A DNA stretch of 57,828 bases from Anaerolineae bacterium (GTDB taxonomy: Bacteria > Chloroflexota > Anaerolineae > Aggregatilineales > Phototrophicaceae): assembly GCA_023382675.1 (NCBI GenBank), contig JAHDWN010000032.1, forward strand, positions 12,358-70,185, given 5' to 3'. The first letter of the stretch is position 1. Each line of letters opens with the position of its first letter. Under the pieces are notes generated by a model. The model ran no database searches, had not been told where the DNA came from, and worked only from the letters and a program-made list of their open reading frames with translations. Both the position numbers and the translations under genes were made by a program. Below, one piece after another: positions 52,987-57,828 of the stretch.

Positions 52987-53201
52987 CCGACGGGTCAACC
53001 TGCGCGGGGGCAGCTTTGCTGCCTTCAGTCGGCGAAGCTCGCCGACCCCTGAGCACAGCTAGCCGCAATCAAGCGCACTGAAGGCGCTTTCGGGACTCAG
53101 ATCACCAGGAGCTGATTCCAAGCGCGAACCAAGAATCAAAATTGGAAGTGAAGCATCTTGAGTATGCTTGATTATCTTTAGCCAGTCGTTGACTGGTTGG
53201 C
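52987..53201. repeat. Family A long-form inverted pair
   Basis: The plus half has GGCAGC/GCTGCC, GTCGGCGA/TCGCCGAC (53028-53046) and terminal AGCGC/GCGCT (within 53067-53088). The minus half has AGCAT/ATGCT (within 53152-53173) and CCAGTC/GACTGG (53182-53196). 52862-53316 carries no gene. Confidence 0.75.
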
Positions 53202-53316
53202 GATCAGCCAGCCAGATCACCCTCACCAGATTCGTTCCCATCCGCCGCATTCCGCGCTACACTATCCGGCTAACATTTCACCCGTTCAGCAGTGACCCCA
53301 TCAGGAGCGAAGCCTC

Positions 53317-54567
<1,251 letters not shown>

Positions 54568-54594
54568 AGCGGATCAAGACTTCGGAGGTCAAAC

Positions 54595-55149
54595 ATGCTC
54601 CCGGAAGGGATTGTCATGTGGCAGGGCTTGCATGAGCCGAGCATGGAACTGCTGCGTGTGACCCGGCATGGCGACATCACCCAGGTGGAGTCGTCGTTTG
54701 CCGGGGTCTATGAGGGCGCGCCGCTGCAGGCCGGGTATACCGTCGAACTGAATGCGCACGGCGGCATCCAGTCGGTGCGCTGGGGCGACCGCTGGCTGGC
54801 GCGGCGTGATGGACGATGGTATCTGGGTTATCTGCCCCTGGGCGCGGATTTTGATCTGTGCTGCACGATCGACATCCGGCAAACACCGTTCACGAACACG
54901 CTGGCGATCAAAGAACTGGAACTGGCCGTTGGCGAGACGAAAACGATCTGGGTGATCTTTCTCTATCTCAACGGCGGCGGCTTTGTGCCCCAGCAGCAGC
55001 AGTACACCCGGCTGTCTGAGCGGCGCTACCGCTTCGACAACCTCGACGGCGGTTTCGTTGCTGACATCGAGGTCGATGCAAACGATTTTGTAGTCGATTA
55101 TCCTGAGCTGTTCCAGCAGGTGTACCCGTTGTCGCTGCACCATGAATGA
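54595..55149 (+). CDS. Putative glycolipid-binding (DUF1200-type) protein
   Basis: A 184-residue protein matching the Glycolipid_bind fold: YTVELNAHGGIQSV, RRDGRWYL, CTIDIRQTPFTNTLAIKEL, QQQYTRLSERRYRFDN and FVVDYPELFQQV. The D-x-x-x-TPFTNTL and VDYP-x-LF motifs are the family hallmarks. It lies 27 bp after argG and 15 bp before argH. Its link to arginine synthesis is not known; simple co-transcription is possible. Confidence 0.8.
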   Translation: MLPEGIVMWQGLHEPSMELLRVTRHGDITQVESSFAGVYEGAPLQAGYTVELNAHGGIQSVRWGDRWLARRDGRWYLGYLPLGADFDLCCTIDIRQTPFTNTLAIKELELAVGETKTIWVIFLYLNGGGFVPQQQQYTRLSERRYRFDNLDGGFVADIEVDANDFVVDYPELFQQVYPLSLHHE

Positions 55150-55164
55150 AATGGAGTACAACCA

Positions 55165-56544
55165 ATGACCCTATGGGGTGGGGCGTTCAAGCTGCCGCCG
55201 GACGAGAGCCTGCGGCGGCTCAACGACAGCATCGGCTACGACCGGCGCATGTACGCGCAGGACATCGCGGGCAGCATTGCCTATGCCGGGGCGCTCGTGC
55301 GCGCGGGGGTGATCAGCTACGAGGAAGCCGACGCCATCGTGCGCGGGCTGGAGCAGGTGCTCGAAGAGTTCAAGGCGGACATGTTCGTCTATAAAGAGGG
55401 CGACGAGGACATCCACACCGCCGTCGAGCGCCGCCTGACCGAGCTGATCGGCGAACCGGCGGGCAAGCTGCACACCGGACGCAGCCGCAATGATCAGGTC
55501 GCGACCGACTTCCGGCTGTGGGTGATGAATGCGCTCGACCGGCTGGATGCGCAGCTGGCCGCGCTGCAAACGGCGCTGATCGACCGCGCCGACGAGCACG
55601 CCGAGACGCTCATGCCCGGCTACACGCACTTTCAGCCAGCCCAGCCGATTGTGGCCGGGCACTGGCTGCTGAGCTACGTCTGGATGCTGGCGCGCGACCG
55701 GGCGCGGCTGGCGGATGCGCGGGCGCGGACGGCCGTGTCACCGCTGGGAAGCGGCCCACTGGCCGGGCATCCGTTCGGCATCGACCGGGCGACGCTGTCA
55801 CAAGAATTGGGTTTCGCTTCGTGTAGTCAGAACAGCCTCGACGCGGTCAGTGACCGAGATTTCGCCGCCGAAGCGCTGTTCGCCTGTGCGCTGCTTGGCA
55901 TCCATCTCAGCCGCCTGGGCGAGGACATCATCCTCTACAGCAACCCGGCGCTCAGCTTCATCACGCTCGACGACCGTTACAGCACGGGCAGCAGCATAAT
56001 GCCGCAGAAGCGCAACGCCGACCCGATGGAGATCGCGCGCGGCAAGGCAGGACGGTTGATCGGCAATCTGACCGGGCTGCTGACGATGCTCAAAGGGCTG
56101 CCGAGCACCTACAACAAAGACCTGCAGGATGACAAGCAGCCAACTTTCGAGGCGTTCGATACGCTCGACCTGCTGCTGCCGGTGATCACAGCCATCGTCG
56201 CGACGCTGCAATTCAACACCGGCAAGATGCAGGCCGCGCTCGGCGATGACCTGCTGGCGACCGACCTGGCCGAGTATCTGGTGCGCAAGGGGATGCCGTT
56301 CCGCCAGGCGCATCACGTCGTCGGCACGGTCGTGCGCGAGGCCGCTGACACCGGTGTCAAGCTGTCAGCACTGCCGCTCGAACGCCTGCGCGAGCTGTCG
56401 CCGTTGTTTGGCGCGGACGTGGCGGCGGTCTTCAGCTTCGAGCGCTCCGTCGCCTCACGCGACGCCATCGGCGGGACCGCGCCGGACGCCGTCCGCAGGC
56501 AGATCGAAACAGCGCGCGCCTGGATAGCGAATCACAAAGGGTAA
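55165..56544 (+). CDS. argH: Argininosuccinate lyase
   Basis: A 459-residue enzyme of the fumarase/aspartase superfamily releasing arginine and fumarate. Signatures are KLHTGRSRNDQVATD, MPGYTHFQPAQP and the catalytic loop GSSIMPQKRNADP. It is the third gene of the probable arginine operon. Length is normal. Confidence 0.96.
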   Translation: MTLWGGAFKLPPDESLRRLNDSIGYDRRMYAQDIAGSIAYAGALVRAGVISYEEADAIVRGLEQVLEEFKADMFVYKEGDEDIHTAVERRLTELIGEPAGKLHTGRSRNDQVATDFRLWVMNALDRLDAQLAALQTALIDRADEHAETLMPGYTHFQPAQPIVAGHWLLSYVWMLARDRARLADARARTAVSPLGSGPLAGHPFGIDRATLSQELGFASCSQNSLDAVSDRDFAAEALFACALLGIHLSRLGEDIILYSNPALSFITLDDRYSTGSSIMPQKRNADPMEIARGKAGRLIGNLTGLLTMLKGLPSTYNKDLQDDKQPTFEAFDTLDLLLPVITAIVATLQFNTGKMQAALGDDLLATDLAEYLVRKGMPFRQAHHVVGTVVREAADTGVKLSALPLERLRELSPLFGADVAAVFSFERSVASRDAIGGTAPDAVRRQIETARAWIANHKG

Positions 56545-56546
56545 AG

Positions 56547-56617
56547 CGGGTGCTCGGTGCTCGGTACTCGGTGCTCGGATAGGTGATGAGGTGCGAGGTG
56601 ATGAGTGACGAGGAATG
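56547..56617. repeat. Two adjacent heptamer tracts
   Basis: GGTGCTC, GGTGCTC, GGTACTC and GGTGCTC (56549-56578) are followed by a GAGGTGN-type tract (56580-56617). Different sequences with the same 7-bp period meet here. Confidence 0.55.
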
Positions 56618-56788
56618 AGTTTTGAACTATGCCGCACCCGGCGCATTCGACGAAACTTCGGCTGGTCGTCGGCGGGATTTGGGCACAGTGTCCAAACCTG
56701 GCTTTCCTAGATTTGCATAATATCGTGCTCGTGACATTCGTCACTAGACCTCACCAGACATCTGGAATACGCTGCGTAACAAACGACA

Positions 56789-57025
56789 TATAATGAATCG
56801 GCTTTGCCGAGTTTTGTCGTCGCGCCGTTCGGCGTGGGAAACACATCGAGTCTTTCATTGACGATCATGGGCGCTATCCCGGACGAGGGATGGCGCTCAT
56901 TTTGTTTCCGGTGGATCGGCACGCTGCCGCAGTGGGGGGATGGGCGGCGTGTTTTGAGCGGGTGTTGGTTCCTGTACAGCACAAACGGAGCCAGACCCTC
57001 GCCCGCGCAAGTAGTCTCCGTTTTT
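56789..57025 (+). promoter_or_regulatory. Long leader with two terminator-like hairpins before the glycosidase gene
   Basis: TATAAT at 56789-56794 would start a leader of about 240 bases. Hairpin 1: GGGCGCTATCCC (56869-56880) with GGGATGGCGCTC (56887-56898), then ATTTTGTTT. Hairpin 2: AAACGGAG (56983-56990) with CTCCGTTT (57016-57023), then Ts. No known riboswitch is recognised. An attenuator or a small RNA ending at hairpin 1 is possible. Confidence 0.4.
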
Positions 57026-57042
57026 ACTAAAAGGAAAAGATC

Positions 57043-57828
57043 ATGAAATGCCGATTGGTGTTTGCTGCAAGCATCCTGCTGCTGGCGCTCGCCGTGCCGC
57101 TGGCGGCGCAGGAGGAAACGGACATCTCGGTGAATCTGATGCCGTATGAGGGCAACCCGATCCTCACCATCGATGAGGGAGCGGATTGGGAACGCGGTGG
57201 CATATGGCGACCGCGTGTAATCGCTCACGATGGGCTGCTGCACATGTTCTACCTGGGGTTTTTAGAGTACCAAGCTGCGGGAAGCGTCTGCTACGCAACC
57301 TCCGAAGATGGTGTGAACTGGACCAAACACGCGGACAACCCGGTCTTTATACCTGACGAGACCGTGGCTCCAAACGGCGTACAGGGATTCTCGGTGTTTC
57401 ATGATGGGGAAAACTGGACACTGTACTTCATACCCTGGCGCGAGGGCTACCTATTTTACAATCTAGCGGATCACTTTTTGATGGCAACCGCGCCATCACC
57501 GACGGGCCCCTGGTCGATTGCTGAAGAACCCGTATTGAGCACTGAAAGCGCGCTTGAGTGGGACTACGGTGGGATCTGGCCACTGTCACTGCTGCATACC
57601 GCGGACGAATATGTCTTGTACTTCGAGACTATTACATATCCATACAATATCGGTATGGCAACGTCGCCTGACGGGATTGCCTGGACGAAATATGACGATC
57701 CTGCCACGGCAAGCGGGCGCTATGAGTTGACCGATCCTATCTTCCGACAGAATACTGACACGTCAGCCTGGGACAGCGGCTATGTGACCAACCCTGTTGT
57801 GCGACAAACGACCGACGGGTGGGAGATG
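57043..57828 (+). CDS. Secreted five-bladed beta-propeller glycosidase-like protein, N-terminal part
   Basis: 262 codons, open to the window end. A signal peptide (1-22, ending AAQ) follows the ribosome-binding site AAGGAAAAG. The mature part shows repeated propeller blades with the pattern of GH43/GH32/GH130-like enzymes: NPILTID, WRPRVIAHDGLLHMFYLG, VCYATSEDGVNWTKHADNPV, WTLYFIPW, MATAPSPTGPWS and MATSPDGIAWTKYDD. The exact family cannot be fixed without the C-terminus. Confidence 0.75.
   Translation, partial: MKCRLVFAASILLLALAVPLAAQEETDISVNLMPYEGNPILTIDEGADWERGGIWRPRVIAHDGLLHMFYLGFLEYQAAGSVCYATSEDGVNWTKHADNPVFIPDETVAPNGVQGFSVFHDGENWTLYFIPWREGYLFYNLADHFLMATAPSPTGPWSIAEEPVLSTESALEWDYGGIWPLSLLHTADEYVLYFETITYPYNIGMATSPDGIAWTKYDDPATASGRYELTDPIFRQNTDTSAWDSGYVTNPVVRQTTDGWEM

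Noticed and set aside
56707..57243. 178-residue minus-strand frame before the glycosidase gene
   Set aside because: Overlaps the secreted protein's signal peptide in antisense and a T-run hairpin; no domain recognised.

Overview
This is a GC-rich window, probably from a member of the Chloroflexota (Anaerolineae-like, quite possibly a metagenome-assembled genome). The phylum call rests on the gene mix: a Uma2 endonuclease, an AfsR/LuxR-type ATPase remnant, an iron-regulator/FeoA fusion with a split FeoB, an M4 protease with emfourin, a TPM-domain protein and secreted WD40, PA14 and low-complexity proteins. The dense REP-like hairpins between genes point the same way. No rRNA, tRNA, CRISPR array, prophage or replication origin was found, so the lineage is an inference.

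Layout. 1-7300: end of an MFS transporter, a lipoprotein, a TspO-like protein, an alpha/beta hydrolase, a carotenoid-desaturase-like gene overlapping a photolyase gene behind a perfect 10-bp inverted repeat, and an eroded ATPase pseudogene. 7600-14500: a secreted acidic/Gly-Asn protein, a PAS histidine kinase, small metabolic proteins and tryptophanase. 14500-17200: a VapBC-like pair, a TIR-PLD-like protein, and an IS200-like transposase (RAYT1) lying between two copies of an inverted hairpin element. 17200-33850: Uma2, acetyltransferases, acetyl-CoA synthetase, a giant pilin-like PA14 protein, a site-2 protease, a CDGSH protein, secreted WD40 and TPM proteins, a GT-C-like enzyme and a membrane MutS-like ATPase. 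34000-43600: hypothetical genes, aldo/keto reductase, PPOX and DinB proteins, a DUF4062/deoxyribosyltransferase-like protein, an ABC-2 transporter, a MntA-HepT pair and uridine phosphorylase. 44000-47440: a feo operon with a clear promoter, a DtxR-type box and a terminator. 48100-50130: a second transposase (RAYT2) with its own hairpins, then TIR and FGE-like reading frames. 50200-57828: M4 protease with emfourin, an SDR, argG / glycolipid-binding-like gene / argH, and the start of a secreted beta-propeller glycosidase.

How genes work together. The best-supported units are the feo operon (sensor/FeoA, FeoB GTPase, FeoB permease, all coupled by ATGA overlaps), the carotenoid-photolyase pair (GTGA overlap), the arginine cluster, the ABC pair, two toxin-antitoxin pairs and protease plus inhibitor.

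The most unusual aspect is the intergenic DNA. At least eleven copies of one two-hairpin element (family A) keep their architecture while the stem bases change in compensating pairs. A second family (B) surrounds RAYT2. Several further palindromes carry GTAG/CTAC feet, and there are many drifting 7-bp repeats. Both transposase genes sit beside TIR genes. The window thus looks like a live or recently live RAYT/REP landscape with conflict-type genes embedded in otherwise ordinary metabolism.
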